Positions 53,647 through 63,255 of a stretch of 64,000 nt of DNA are shown here, piece by piece. The DNA is from Polaribacter filamentus. GTDB lineage: Bacteria; Bacteroidota; Bacteroidia; Flavobacteriales; Flavobacteriaceae. A program made the translations under genes and the position numbers. Each line of letters opens with the position of its first letter. Position 1 is the first letter of the stretch. The stretch covers positions 551,001 to 615,000 of the forward strand of contig NZ_MQUA01000013.1 of assembly GCF_002943715.1 (NCBI RefSeq), read 5' to 3'. Below the pieces are notes generated by a model, which ran no database searches, was not told the DNA's origin, and was given only the letters and a program-made list of their open reading frames with translations.

Positions 53647-56433
53647 TTATAATTTCTCTGCCAAATACTTCGCTGTAAATGATGTTTTATTTTTTGCTAA
53701 ATCCTCTGGAGTTCCTTGAAAAATAAGATTTCCGCCCTTCTTACCACCTTCTAAACCTAAATCAATAATGTAATCTGCACATTTTATCAATTCAATATTG
53801 TGCTCAATTACAATAATGGAATGTCCTTTATCAATTAAGGCGTTAAATGACGCCAATAATTTTTTGATATCATGAAAATGCAAACCAGTTGTTGGTTCAT
53901 CAAAAATAAACAAGGTTTTGTCTTTGGTAATTCCTTTTACTAAAAAGGATGCCAATTTTATACGCTGCGCTTCACCGCCAGAAAGTGTAGATGAAGATTG
54001 CCCTAATTGCACATAACCCAAACCAACATCTTGCAAAGGTTTTAGTTTTTTAGCGATTTTAGAGACTAAGTTTTCAGAGAAAAACTCAACAGCATCATCT
54101 ATTGTAAGATTTAAAATATCGTCAATCGATTTTCCATTAAACTTAACTTCTAAAACTTCTTTTTTGAAACGTTTTCCATTACAAACATCACATTCTAAAT
54201 GAACATCTGCCATAAATTGCATTTCTATGGTAACAATTCCGTCTCCTTTACAAACTTCACAACGTCCGCCTTCAACATTAAAAGAAAAATGTTTGGGTTT
54301 ATAATTTCTGATGTTCGCTAATTTTTGATTAGAAAATAAAGCTCTAATATCATCATAGGCTTTAATATAAGTTACCGGATTTGAGCGAGAAGAACGCCCG
54401 ATAGGATTTTGATCTATAAATTCTACGTTTTTTATATCTTCAAAATCGCCTTTAATTTCTGTATGTTGTCCGACTTTATCTCCATATCCAGTTAGTTTTT
54501 TTTGCATGGACGGATATAAAATACTTTTTACCAACGTACTTTTTCCAGAACCAGAAACTCCAGTAATTACAGTTAAACAATTTAGCGGAAACGTAACGTC
54601 TATATTTTGTAAATTATGCTCTCTAGCACCAATAATTTGAATACTTTTTTTTGAGGTTCTTCGTTTTTTAGGAACATGAATTTTTAAATCCTCATTAAGA
54701 TATTTAGCTGTTAAAGAATCAGATTTTAAGATTGCCTCAAAATTTCCTTCTGCAACAACATGTCCGCCAAATGTTCCAGCTTCTGGACCAATATCAATAA
54801 TATAATCAGCTTCTTTCATGATGTCTTCATCATGTTCTACAACAATTACTGTGTTGCCTAAATTACGTAAATCTTTTAAAACTTTTATCAATCTTTCGGT
54901 ATCTTTTGGATGCAAGCCAATACTTGGTTCATCTAAAATATACATAGAACCCACTAATGAACTACCTAAAGAAGTTGCCAAGTTTATACGTTGACTTTCG
55001 CCTCCAGAAAGTGTATTAGAGGTTCTGTTAATTGTTAAATAAGACAGGCCAACATCCGTTAAAAATAGTAACCGATTATTGATTTCTGTTAATAAACGTT
55101 TTGCAATTTTCTCATCGTATTTATCTAGTTGTATGTTTTTGAAAAACACCGATAATTCATCCAAAGGAAGTGTTACTAAATCAGAAATTGTTTGTTCATT
55201 TATCTTTACATAATTGGTTTCTTCTCGCAAACGTTTGCCATGACAAGTGGTGCATTTCGTTTTTCCACGATAACGAGAAAGCATGACTCTATTCTGAATT
55301 TTATAACTTTTTTCTTCTAAAGCTGAAAAGAAATGATGAATTCCGTTAAAAGATTTGTTGCCATTCCAAACCAATTCTTGTTGTTTTGCTGATAATTGAA
55401 ACCAAGGTTTATGCACAGGAATATCAAATTGATACGCAACCGCAATTAAATCTTCTTTATAATGAATGTAAGAGGGTGTTTTAAAAGGAAAAATACAATC
55501 TTCAAAAATGGATAATCCGGTGTTCGGAATCACTAAATCTTCGTCAATTCCGATGACATTTCCATAACCTTCGCAAGTTGGGCAGGCGCCATAAGGATTG
55601 TTAAAACTGAATAAATGTGTGTTAGGTTCTAGAAAAGACATACCGTCTAAATCGAATTTATTACTAAATTCAGTTACTTTGTTGTCTTCTAAATTTTCTA
55701 TAAAACAAATTCCTTTTCCTTCAAAAAAAGCAGTTTGAATGGAGTCTGCCAATCTGTTGTAAAAATCTTCATCATCTTTCGTTACAACTCTATCAATCAC
55801 CAAAAAAAGGGCTTCATTTTTATATTTATCTTGAGGAAAATCTGCAATTCTGTAAATGATGTCATTCCATTTTAAACGCGCATATCCTTGTTGTTCTAAA
55901 ACTTGTAGCAAGGTTTTTAATTCTCTGTTTTCATCAATAATAATAGGCGCTAATAACAAAAGCTTCGTTTTATCATCAAACTTTTTTATAAAATTAACAA
56001 CATCAGAAACCGTGTCTTTTTTAACTTCTTGATTCGAAATAGGTGAGTAGGTTCTGCCAATTCTGGCGTATAAAAGTTTTATATAATCGTAAATTTCTGT
56101 GGATGTGCCAACCGTAGAACGTGGATTTGTAGAATTTACTTTTTGTTCAATAGCAATTGCAGGAGCAATACCTTTAATGTAATCTACTTTTGGTTTGTTT
56201 AGTTTTCCTAAAAACTGACGCGCATAAGAAGATAAACTTTCTACATAACGCCTTTGACCTTCTGCATATAAAGTATCAAACGCTAAAGTAGATTTTCCAG
56301 AACCAGAAAGACCTGTAATTACAACCAATTTGTTTCTTGGTATAACAACATCAATATTTTTTAAATTATGGAGTCTTGCTCCTTTAATAATGATGTTTTC
56401 TTTCGGATTTACTGTAGAAATGTCTGCTTTCAT
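53647..56433 (-). CDS. uvrA: Excinuclease ABC subunit A
   Basis: 928 residues, close to the 940 of E. coli UvrA. Two ATPase domains: GLSGSGKSTLAFDTL (about 39-53) and GVSGSGKSTLVKSIL (about 625), each with a signature NTLSGGESQRINLA and STLSGGEAQRIKLA. Zinc modules CPTCEGYGN and CTTCHGKR in the first half and CEVCKGDG with CDVCNGKRF in the second. Recognises bulky DNA damage with UvrB. Not linked to uvrB or uvrC here. Confidence 0.97.
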   Translation of the reverse strand: MKADISTVNPKENIIIKGARLHNLKNIDVVIPRNKLVVITGLSGSGKSTLAFDTLYAEGQRRYVESLSSYARQFLGKLNKPKVDYIKGIAPAIAIEQKVNSTNPRSTVGTSTEIYDYIKLLYARIGRTYSPISNQEVKKDTVSDVVNFIKKFDDKTKLLLLAPIIIDENRELKTLLQVLEQQGYARLKWNDIIYRIADFPQDKYKNEALFLVIDRVVTKDDEDFYNRLADSIQTAFFEGKGICFIENLEDNKVTEFSNKFDLDGMSFLEPNTHLFSFNNPYGACPTCEGYGNVIGIDEDLVIPNTGLSIFEDCIFPFKTPSYIHYKEDLIAVAYQFDIPVHKPWFQLSAKQQELVWNGNKSFNGIHHFFSALEEKSYKIQNRVMLSRYRGKTKCTTCHGKRLREETNYVKINEQTISDLVTLPLDELSVFFKNIQLDKYDEKIAKRLLTEINNRLLFLTDVGLSYLTINRTSNTLSGGESQRINLATSLGSSLVGSMYILDEPSIGLHPKDTERLIKVLKDLRNLGNTVIVVEHDEDIMKEADYIIDIGPEAGTFGGHVVAEGNFEAILKSDSLTAKYLNEDLKIHVPKKRRTSKKSIQIIGAREHNLQNIDVTFPLNCLTVITGVSGSGKSTLVKSILYPSMQKKLTGYGDKVGQHTEIKGDFEDIKNVEFIDQNPIGRSSRSNPVTYIKAYDDIRALFSNQKLANIRNYKPKHFSFNVEGGRCEVCKGDGIVTIEMQFMADVHLECDVCNGKRFKKEVLEVKFNGKSIDDILNLTIDDAVEFFSENLVSKIAKKLKPLQDVGLGYVQLGQSSSTLSGGEAQRIKLASFLVKGITKDKTLFIFDEPTTGLHFHDIKKLLASFNALIDKGHSIIVIEHNIELIKCADYIIDLGLEGGKKGGNLIFQGTPEDLAKNKTSFTAKYLAEKL

Positions 56434-56534
56434 TTATAAAAAATATAAGCTATAAAAATACCATTATTTTTAACCACTAAAAAAAAGATTGATATGGAAT
56501 TTGTTAAATTAGTTGTTAGATGAAAAAATATTTA

Positions 56535-56542
56535 TATATTTG
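56535..56542 (+). promoter_or_regulatory. -7 box upstream of the sigma factor gene
   Basis: TATATTTG fits TAnnTTTG, about 108 bases before the start, implying a 100-base leader. The rest of the 216-base gap before the gene shows nothing else. Confidence 0.45.
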
Positions 56543-56649
56543 AGAACTTAACAATCACAAAACAAGACGCATATAGTTAAAAATTACTTTTTAAATTATT
56601 GATAAATAAATCAAAAAGAGAGAATCTTTTCTTTCTTTAAAGGGTAGTT

Positions 56650-57240
56650 ATGATGCGTATACAAAAAAAAACAGATAGCAGTCTAATAAAGGGTTATATA
56701 GAAGGTAATGAAGCTTTTTTAGAAATTTTAATTAAGAGACATCAGCAGCGTTTATATAGTTTTATTTATAGTAAAATTAAGGACAAAGACCTTACCGAAG
56801 ACATTTTTCAAGATACTTTTATAAAGGTGATAAAAACCTTGAAAAAAGGTAATTATAATGAAGAAGGTAAGTTTTTACCATGGGTAATGCGCATTTCTCA
56901 CAATTTAGTGATTGATTATTTTAGGAAAAATAACAGAATGCCTAAATTTAAAAATACAGACGATTTTAATATTTTTTCTGTTTTAGGTGATAACAGCCTA
57001 AATGCCGAAAAACAGTTGATACAAGATCAGATTTATGAGGATGTTCGAGAGCTTGTAAATGGTTTGCCAGATGAACAAAAAGAAGTTTTAATTATGCGAA
57101 TATATAAAGACATGAGTTTTAAAGAAATCAGCGAAAATACTGGAGTTAGCATTAATACTGCATTGGGAAGAATGCGGTATGCATTAATAAATATGAGAAA
57201 ATTAATAGAAAAAAATAAAATTATTTTAGTGAATCAATAA
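56650..57240 (+). CDS. ECF-type sigma-70 family RNA polymerase sigma factor
   Basis: 196 residues, starting at ATG 56650 or the adjacent ATG 56653. Region 2 is at about 25-95 (FLEILIKRHQQRLYSFIYSK, LTEDIFQDTFIKVI, FLPWVMRISHNLVIDYFR), region 4 at about 135-185 (LPDEQKEVLIMRIYKDMSFK, EISENTGVSINTALGRMRYA). No anti-sigma gene follows; instead a 47-codon gene lies 55 bases downstream. Conserved flavobacterial sigma factors with this layout often act as general or envelope regulators; targets unknown. Confidence 0.93.
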   Translation: MMRIQKKTDSSLIKGYIEGNEAFLEILIKRHQQRLYSFIYSKIKDKDLTEDIFQDTFIKVIKTLKKGNYNEEGKFLPWVMRISHNLVIDYFRKNNRMPKFKNTDDFNIFSVLGDNSLNAEKQLIQDQIYEDVRELVNGLPDEQKEVLIMRIYKDMSFKEISENTGVSINTALGRMRYALINMRKLIEKNKIILVNQ

Positions 57241-57295
57241 TAAAAGTAAAAAAGCATCGTTAATAATTTATAACCAGTAGATTAAATAACTTTAT

Positions 57296-57439
57296 ATGAT
57301 GCAACTTTACTCAAAAAAGTCATCTGATTTTCAGGTGCAACCTAAAAAAGAAACAGTTCAATTTTTGATTAATTTTTCCAAATCTTTAACGTTTGTAAAA
57401 ACGAAATCAAAAGGTCTCATTGAATTGAATTTGAATTAA
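57296..57439 (+). CDS. 47-residue protein downstream of the sigma factor
   Basis: Open from two adjacent ATG codons to TAA, 47 codons: MMQLYSKKSSDFQVQPKKET, then VQFLINFSKSLTFVKTKSKG and LIELNLN. It lies 55 bases after the sigma factor and ends eight bases before a strong terminator, so it is probably co-transcribed. I recall short conserved flavobacterial proteins with the core P-K-K-x-x-V-x-F-L-x-N-F-S-K-(A/S)-L after this kind of sigma gene. Function unknown; an accessory of the sigma factor is a guess. Confidence 0.6.
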   Translation: MMQLYSKKSSDFQVQPKKETVQFLINFSKSLTFVKTKSKGLIELNLN

Positions 57440-57446
57440 GAGAGGA

Positions 57447-57482
57447 AAAGCTTCAACATTAAAATGTTGGAGCTTTTTTTAT
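57447..57482 (+). terminator. Terminator of the sigma factor operon
   Basis: AAGCTTCAACAT / ATGTTGGAGCTT stem (one T:G pair), AAA-type loop, then T7. Confidence 0.85.
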
Positions 57483-57569
57483 GATTTTTTTTAAGATACT
57501 TGAGAGAATCTCAATATTTCTCTGTGAAATAACCTTCTAAACGCTCGTGTCATTTGTGAAAATCCTTGT

Positions 57570-58226
57570 CTATTTCTTATTCTTATAATACGTATCTAAA
57601 ACAGACTTTCTGCCAATAGTTTTGGTGATAATATCATTCTCCAAATCCCAACCTCTAGCCGGCGAATACTCTCGTCCGTACCAGATAATTTGTAAGTGTA
57701 AATCGTTCCAGATTTCTTTTGGAAATAATCGTTTAGCATCTTTTTCAGTTTGAGTAACATTTTTTCCGTTGGTTAAATTCCAACGCCACATTAATCTGTG
57801 AATATGAGTATCCACAGGAAAAGCGGGCACACCAAAAGCCTGACTCATTACAACACTTGCGGTTTTATGACCAACTGCAGGAAGTTCTTCTAAACCTTCA
57901 AAAGATTGCGGAACTTCGCCGTTATATTTATCAATTATAATTTTTGACAAACCGTAAATCCCTTTGCTCTTCATTGGCGATAATCCGCATGGGCGAATAA
58001 TTGCTTTAATTTCCTCTACAGACATTTTTATCATATCGAAAGGATTATCCGCTTTAGCGAACAACAAAGGTGTAATTTTATTTACACGAATATCTGTGCA
58101 TTGAGCGGATAATAAAACAGCAATTAATAAAGTATAAGGATCTTTATGATCTAAAGGGATCGGGATTTCTGGATACTTTTCTTGAAGTGTATCAATTACA
58201 AATTGTACTTTTTCTTGCTTTAACAT
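57570..58226 (-). CDS. nth: Endonuclease III without the iron-sulfur cluster
   Basis: 218 residues from ATG 58226 (MLKQEKVQFVIDTL); the longer frame to 58256 adds ten unlikely residues. Helix-hairpin-helix LEELPAVGHKTASVV with catalytic Lys121, and Asp139 in FPVDTHIHR, match E. coli Lys120 and Asp138. The C-terminus, IIWYGREYSPARGWDLENDI, has none of the four Cys that hold the [4Fe-4S] cluster. It should still cut oxidised pyrimidines. Divergent from bcp with a 120-base spacer. Confidence 0.93.
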   Translation of the reverse strand: MLKQEKVQFVIDTLQEKYPEIPIPLDHKDPYTLLIAVLLSAQCTDIRVNKITPLLFAKADNPFDMIKMSVEEIKAIIRPCGLSPMKSKGIYGLSKIIIDKYNGEVPQSFEGLEELPAVGHKTASVVMSQAFGVPAFPVDTHIHRLMWRWNLTNGKNVTQTEKDAKRLFPKEIWNDLHLQIIWYGREYSPARGWDLENDIITKTIGRKSVLDTYYKNKK

Positions 58227-58346
58227 GTCTACGTTTTGATAATTACAAAGGTACACGTTGCAACTTAATTTTTTGTGTAAGTTTTTAGGGATTTATTTTA
58301 AGACTTTGTAACTTGCCTACTTTATAACAATTAAACTCAATAAAAA

Positions 58347-58799
58347 ATGACATCATTAAAAATAGGAGATTTAGCGCCACAATTTGAAGCGAAAGACCAA
58401 GAAGGAAATACGGTAAAATTAACAGATTACGCTGGTAAAAAATTAGTGTTATTTTTTTATCCAAAGGCAAGTACACCAGGTTGTACTGCAGAAGCGTGTG
58501 ATTTACGAGACAATTACCAATCTTTTTTAGCAAAAGGATATGAAGTTTTAGGTGTGAGTGCAGATTCTGGAAAAAGGCAACAAAATTTCATCAATAAAAA
58601 CGAACTTCCTTTTCCGCTTTTAGCAGATGAAGATAAAGCAGTAATAGAAGCTTTTAATGTTTGGGGACCTAAAAAATTTATGGGTAAAGAATATGACGGA
58701 ATTCATAGAACTACTTTTGTAATTGATGAAAAAGGAATTATAGAAGATATTATTTTAAAAGTAAAAACGAAGGCACATGCTCTGCAAATATTAAGCTAA
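58347..58799 (+). CDS. bcp: Thioredoxin-dependent thiol peroxidase (Bcp/PrxQ)
   Basis: 150 residues. Peroxidatic Cys46 and resolving Cys51 in YPKASTPGCTAEACDLRD are the atypical two-Cys pair of Bcp. Reduces lipid and organic peroxides with thioredoxin in the cytoplasm. With tpx and dps it forms part of the peroxide defence coded in this window. Monocistronic; a hairpin with T8 lies 185 bases downstream. Confidence 0.95.
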   Translation: MTSLKIGDLAPQFEAKDQEGNTVKLTDYAGKKLVLFFYPKASTPGCTAEACDLRDNYQSFLAKGYEVLGVSADSGKRQQNFINKNELPFPLLADEDKAVIEAFNVWGPKKFMGKEYDGIHRTTFVIDEKGIIEDIILKVKTKAHALQILS

Positions 58800-58983
58800 G
58801 CTCATATTAAACCGTTTTTAATTCCAAAATTTATTAATTCGGGCGCATTTTTAGTATTTGTAATTTCGAATAATTATCTTTTATGATAATGGAAATTTTA
58901 CCAAATTAGGTCTAGCTCTGTCTTTTTAATAAAGAAATAAAATAATTATTTTTTTAGCAATACTTTTAATTTTGATTATTTCT

Positions 58984-59012
58984 ACGGATTGATTTATCAA
59001 TCCGTTTTTTTT
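58984..59012 (+). terminator. Strong hairpin between bcp and the TonB receptor
   Basis: ACGGATTGAT / ATCAATCCGT, perfect 10-bp stem with a TT loop, then T8 on the plus strand. It directly abuts the receptor stop on the other strand, so it may serve both. Confidence 0.75.
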
Positions 59013-61458
59013 AAAATGTCATGCCCACTTTAAAATTTAAAACTCTACCTGTCATGTAATTCGGAATTCCAAATTGGGTTTTAGAATACACATCTCTAAC
59101 CCAAGTATTGGTAATAGAGTTCTGAATATCGAACATATTAAAAAGTTCCAAGCCAGCACTTAATTCTTTAAATTTTGATAGCCAACCTGCAGAAAACTGT
59201 TTGTTAGCATCTACAAAAATGTAAGAAACACCCAAATCTGCACGTTTGTAATCTCTTAAACGTTCTTGAAATCGATATACATCTGCATACGCAGGCGAAC
59301 CTCCAGGAACGCCCGTATTATAAACTAAATTTAAATATGCTTTTAAATCTGGTAAATTTGGCACGTAATCTTGAAACAAAATTCCGAATTTAATTCGCTG
59401 ATCAGAAGGTCTTGCAATAGAACCCCTTTTATCTATGTTCTCTTCGGTTTTTAAATATCCTAAACTTACCCAACTTTCACTTCCAGGAACAAACTCCCCA
59501 TTTAAACGAACATCAAGACCAGTTGCAAAAGCAGTGGTAACATTATCTGCTCTGTAACGAATTCTAACGTTATCAATCGAATACGCATTTACATCAAATA
59601 AATCTTTATAATAAACCTCTGTAGTTAGCTTAAAAGGTCTTTCCCACATTTGAAAACTATAGTCCATTCCTGCCACATAATGAATTGATTTTTGCGCTTT
59701 TACATCCACATTTACATCACCATCAAAATTTCTTAATTCTCTGTAAGAAGGTGGTTGTGCATACAATCCGCCAGAAAACCGAAACAACATGTCTTTTTTC
59801 CAATTTGGTTTGATTGCAAATTGAGCTCTTGGACTAATAATTGTTTGATTTTTAGATTGGATTCCGTTTCCTGTAACTGACCAATTTTGAGCCCTAATTC
59901 CTAAATTATAGAAAACTTCATGACTATCCCAAAAAGAGCGTTGATTAAATTGCACAAAGCCAGAAACCCTATTGATTGCAACATTGTTATCTTTTCTGAT
60001 GTTTTGGAACGGCGTAATTTCGCCTTCAAAAGGTTCGTATGGCTGATTGTTTGAGGAGTGAAAAGGAGGTCTTACAGAAAATCCTAAGGAATCAATAATT
60101 TCCCATTCTCTAATTCTGTCTTTAATATCTTCTTTCTGATATTTTGCGCCAAAATTCCATTGAGTTTCACCGTTTTTGATAGTTCCTTTTACTTGAATAT
60201 TGGATATTAAAGCATCTAAATCATTACGAGCATGATTTAATTGAGAGCCAATTCCTTGAGAAAAATCTACTTCACCAAAATTTTGAGAACCAATATTTGC
60301 ATCTACTTCACCTAAATTGTAAGCAGCAGCAATATCAAAATGCTCTTCTTCTTGAGTATTATATCGAGAAGCGGTTGTGGTTAGCGTAAAATCATCAGTC
60401 ACTTTATAATCTGCGGATAAAGCTCCAAATAGTGTTAAATATTTGTCTTTTTCCTGACCAGAATAAAAAACAATTAATTCTAACGGATTTGCAACGGTTC
60501 CAAACCTTGTTCTTCTACTTATTGGTTGATAATCGTAATTATTCAAAGAAAAATTTCCTAAGAAATTTAAGGATAGTTTTTCTGAGAAATCGTAGGATAA
60601 AAAGGTTTGTACATCAGTAAATTTAGGTCTAAAGTTGGTTTCAATTTGCTTGCTATTTACAAACAAACTATTATCTCTATATCGAACGCCGGTAATAGTA
60701 CTAAGTTTATTGTTTAGGAATTGGCCTTCAAAAGTTACACTAGCTCCCAATAAGCTTGCATCTATTGTTGTGGCGGTTTCCGTAGGTTTTCTATACGTAA
60801 TATCTAAAACGGATGATAATTTATCTCCATATTTTGCTTGAAATCCGCCGGCAGAAAAATTAATATTCTGCACCATATTAGAGTTGATAAAACTTAAACC
60901 TTCTTGCTGACCAGATCTAATTAAAAATGGTCTGTAAATTTCAATTCCGTTTACATATACTAAGTTTTCATCAAAATTACCACCTCTAACATTGTATTGC
61001 GTGCTTAACTCATTATTGTTATTGACTCCTGGTAAAGTCATTAAAATATTTTCCACCCCAGCATTGGGACCGATAATATTTTTTGCTTTATTAGCATCGA
61101 TACTAATTAACCCTTCTGCTTTTTTTCTAATATCTTTTACAATAATCTCTTTTAATTCCTCTGTTTTTAAAGTTAAAGTAGGCGAGTAACGAATTGCATT
61201 TCTGCTAGCTGCAGTAATTATTTTGGTAAAAGTTCTGTAAGAAACATGGCTAAAAATTATGGTAATTTCTTCGTTAAACGGAATTCTAATAGAATAATTC
61301 CCTTCTTTATCAGTTACATCTCCTGTATTTCCAAACTTTATAGAAACTTTTTCTACAGGTTCATTTAGATTATTTTTTACAGTACCTTTTAAGATCGTTG
61401 TTTTTTGCGCAACTATAAAGCTAGGAATCAGTAATAAAAAGAAAAGTATATTTTTCAC
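59011..61458 (-). CDS. TonB-dependent receptor
   Basis: 815 residues: signal peptide (1-17), carboxypeptidase-regulatory-like domain (about 23-100: TTILKGTVKNNLNEPVEKVS, VTDKEGNYSIRIPFNEEI), plug domain (GPNAGVENILMTLPGVNNNN, QYNVRGGNFDENLVYVNGIE), and a beta-barrel ending FKVGMTF. The barrel has no substrate-specific mark that I recognise and there is no SusD partner. It begins five bases after the restored end of the M23 peptidase gene, so the two probably form an operon. Confidence 0.9.
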   Translation of the reverse strand: MKNILFFLLLIPSFIVAQKTTILKGTVKNNLNEPVEKVSIKFGNTGDVTDKEGNYSIRIPFNEEITIIFSHVSYRTFTKIITAASRNAIRYSPTLTLKTEELKEIIVKDIRKKAEGLISIDANKAKNIIGPNAGVENILMTLPGVNNNNELSTQYNVRGGNFDENLVYVNGIEIYRPFLIRSGQQEGLSFINSNMVQNINFSAGGFQAKYGDKLSSVLDITYRKPTETATTIDASLLGASVTFEGQFLNNKLSTITGVRYRDNSLFVNSKQIETNFRPKFTDVQTFLSYDFSEKLSLNFLGNFSLNNYDYQPISRRTRFGTVANPLELIVFYSGQEKDKYLTLFGALSADYKVTDDFTLTTTASRYNTQEEEHFDIAAAYNLGEVDANIGSQNFGEVDFSQGIGSQLNHARNDLDALISNIQVKGTIKNGETQWNFGAKYQKEDIKDRIREWEIIDSLGFSVRPPFHSSNNQPYEPFEGEITPFQNIRKDNNVAINRVSGFVQFNQRSFWDSHEVFYNLGIRAQNWSVTGNGIQSKNQTIISPRAQFAIKPNWKKDMLFRFSGGLYAQPPSYRELRNFDGDVNVDVKAQKSIHYVAGMDYSFQMWERPFKLTTEVYYKDLFDVNAYSIDNVRIRYRADNVTTAFATGLDVRLNGEFVPGSESWVSLGYLKTEENIDKRGSIARPSDQRIKFGILFQDYVPNLPDLKAYLNLVYNTGVPGGSPAYADVYRFQERLRDYKRADLGVSYIFVDANKQFSAGWLSKFKELSAGLELFNMFDIQNSITNTWVRDVYSKTQFGIPNYMTGRVLNFKVGMTF

Positions 61459-61585
61459 AAAAGTTAGTTTATTTGTTTCTTAAAGAACGTTGCAGAAAGC
61501 TCATTCGTATTTCCTACATTGTCTGAGACTACAATTTTAAAGATATGTTTGCTACCAACCAATTTTTTATCACTAAAATTATAGG

Positions 61586-63166
61586 TTAAAATATTTTTTT
61601 ATGATTAAACTCCATTAATATCCATTCGTCATCGATGGTTGCTCTGTAGTTTTTGATGTCAGAACCAACATCAGCAATTTTTACTTTTAGAGTTTTAGAA
61701 TTGCTAAGCCATTGTTGGTCTTTAAAATACAATAACTGTATAGTAGGTTTTTGCTTATCGGTCATTAATGTGTAATTACCTAAAGTTTTTGTTGTTGTAT
61801 AAAAAGAGCTGTCTTTTTTTCTTGTATATTGATATCTTGGGTATCTTGGATACTCGATATTTGCGATATATAAGAACTGTTTTTCGGCTTCTGAATAGTT
61901 AGAAACATTAAAAGTTAGCGTATAACTTTTATCTAATGGAATTGTTGGTGTATGAATTTTAGCGATTCCTTTATCTATTTTAAAATCTAGATACACGTCC
62001 TCATAAAATGTTTTTTTTGGGAAAGCGATCGTAACATTTTCTACATTGAATTTATTAAAATTCTTTGCAACGATTTTATAGGCTGTTATGTTTTCTTGTT
62101 CTGTAAATATGGTATTACTTTTAGCACCAGCGACCGGTATTTTTATGGAACTTGTATTACCTTCAAAATCTTTAGCTATGATTTCTACAGTATAGTTTAG
62201 TGCTTCTTCGATGTTAATTTTACCATTATTTATCAAATTTTTGAAAGTAGATAATCTACTTCCAGTTTCTTTATAGGTCTTTTGATATTTCTGTTTGTAT
62301 TTTTTATAGTACTCATAATCAATTAGTAAGTTTAAATATTTGCTTTCAGAAAATGAAAATTCTTCAACATCATGGTAATAAACTCGATTGCCATTTACTA
62401 ACATTTCTAAACTAAATATTCCGTTTTTATTATTCGAATTATTAAATCGATCGATAACATTTACGCTAAAACCAATTGTGCCACTTGCTGTAATTCTATC
62501 TGCTGCGTATTTTCCTTTTTCAATATTTTTAAGAGGAATTTGAAAACTTTTTCTTTGTTGATTAATTCTTGAATCCGAATTTAAAGCATACACTTTTAAA
62601 TCTTGAAAAGTAGGCGCAATAGTATCTTCAACTTTTAAACCAAAGAACAGCGGATTTATAACATTTTCTGTGATGGTGTTTCTTATTTCAAAGTGTAAAT
62701 GTGGCCCACCAGAACCGCCTGTATCACCAGATAAAGCAATGATTTCTCCTTTTTGAACTGGAAATTCGGTTTCATTAAAATACAAATTACCAGTCTCATA
62801 ATCTTCTTTCTTATATTGTACAGATATAACATGTGTTTCAATTTTATCAGCAAATTTGCTTAGATGCCCGTATACAGTTGTAAATCCGTTTGGATGCGTA
62901 ATATAAATAGCTTTTCCGTATCCAAACTGTTGCACCTTTATTCTAGAAATATATCCTTCTGCAGCAGCTAAAACTTTTAAACCTTCTTTTTCTTGGGTTT
63001 TAATATCTAATCCCGCATGAAAATGATTGCTGCGTAATTCGCCAAAAGAACCAGATAAAAGTATTGGAATCTCTAAAGGAACACTAAAATAATTTTGAGG
63101 ATATTTTTCTTGAGAAAAACATAAAAAATGAAATAATATAGAGGATAGTATTAGTGTTTTTTTCAA
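61586..63166 (-). CDS. M23 family metallopeptidase, C-terminus cut by a frameshift in an A7 run
   Basis: 526 residues to the visible stop. Signal peptide (1-19), LytM domain with zinc ligands in NHFHAGLDIKTQ and GGPHLHFEIRN (about 46-170), then beta-rich domains. The frame ends FNHKKIF at 61586, but from the A7 run at 61594-61600 the -1 frame continues NILTYNFSDKKLVGSKHIFK and KIVVSDNVGNTN to QIN and stop at 61464, a normal Ig-like end. One added A gives about 567 residues. The catalytic domain is unaffected. Probable peptidoglycan endopeptidase, or a regulator of one. Confidence 0.85.
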   Translation of the reverse strand: MKKTLILSSILFHFLCFSQEKYPQNYFSVPLEIPILLSGSFGELRSNHFHAGLDIKTQEKEGLKVLAAAEGYISRIKVQQFGYGKAIYITHPNGFTTVYGHLSKFADKIETHVISVQYKKEDYETGNLYFNETEFPVQKGEIIALSGDTGGSGGPHLHFEIRNTITENVINPLFFGLKVEDTIAPTFQDLKVYALNSDSRINQQRKSFQIPLKNIEKGKYAADRITASGTIGFSVNVIDRFNNSNNKNGIFSLEMLVNGNRVYYHDVEEFSFSESKYLNLLIDYEYYKKYKQKYQKTYKETGSRLSTFKNLINNGKINIEEALNYTVEIIAKDFEGNTSSIKIPVAGAKSNTIFTEQENITAYKIVAKNFNKFNVENVTIAFPKKTFYEDVYLDFKIDKGIAKIHTPTIPLDKSYTLTFNVSNYSEAEKQFLYIANIEYPRYPRYQYTRKKDSSFYTTTKTLGNYTLMTDKQKPTIQLLYFKDQQWLSNSKTLKVKIADVGSDIKNYRATIDDEWILMEFNHKKIF

Positions 63167-63255
63167 AGTTCAATTATTTTTATGCAAAAATAGGAAAAAT
63201 CATCCTTTCTGTAATTGGTTTATTTTCAGATAATTAGTAAAAAAGTGATAAAATG

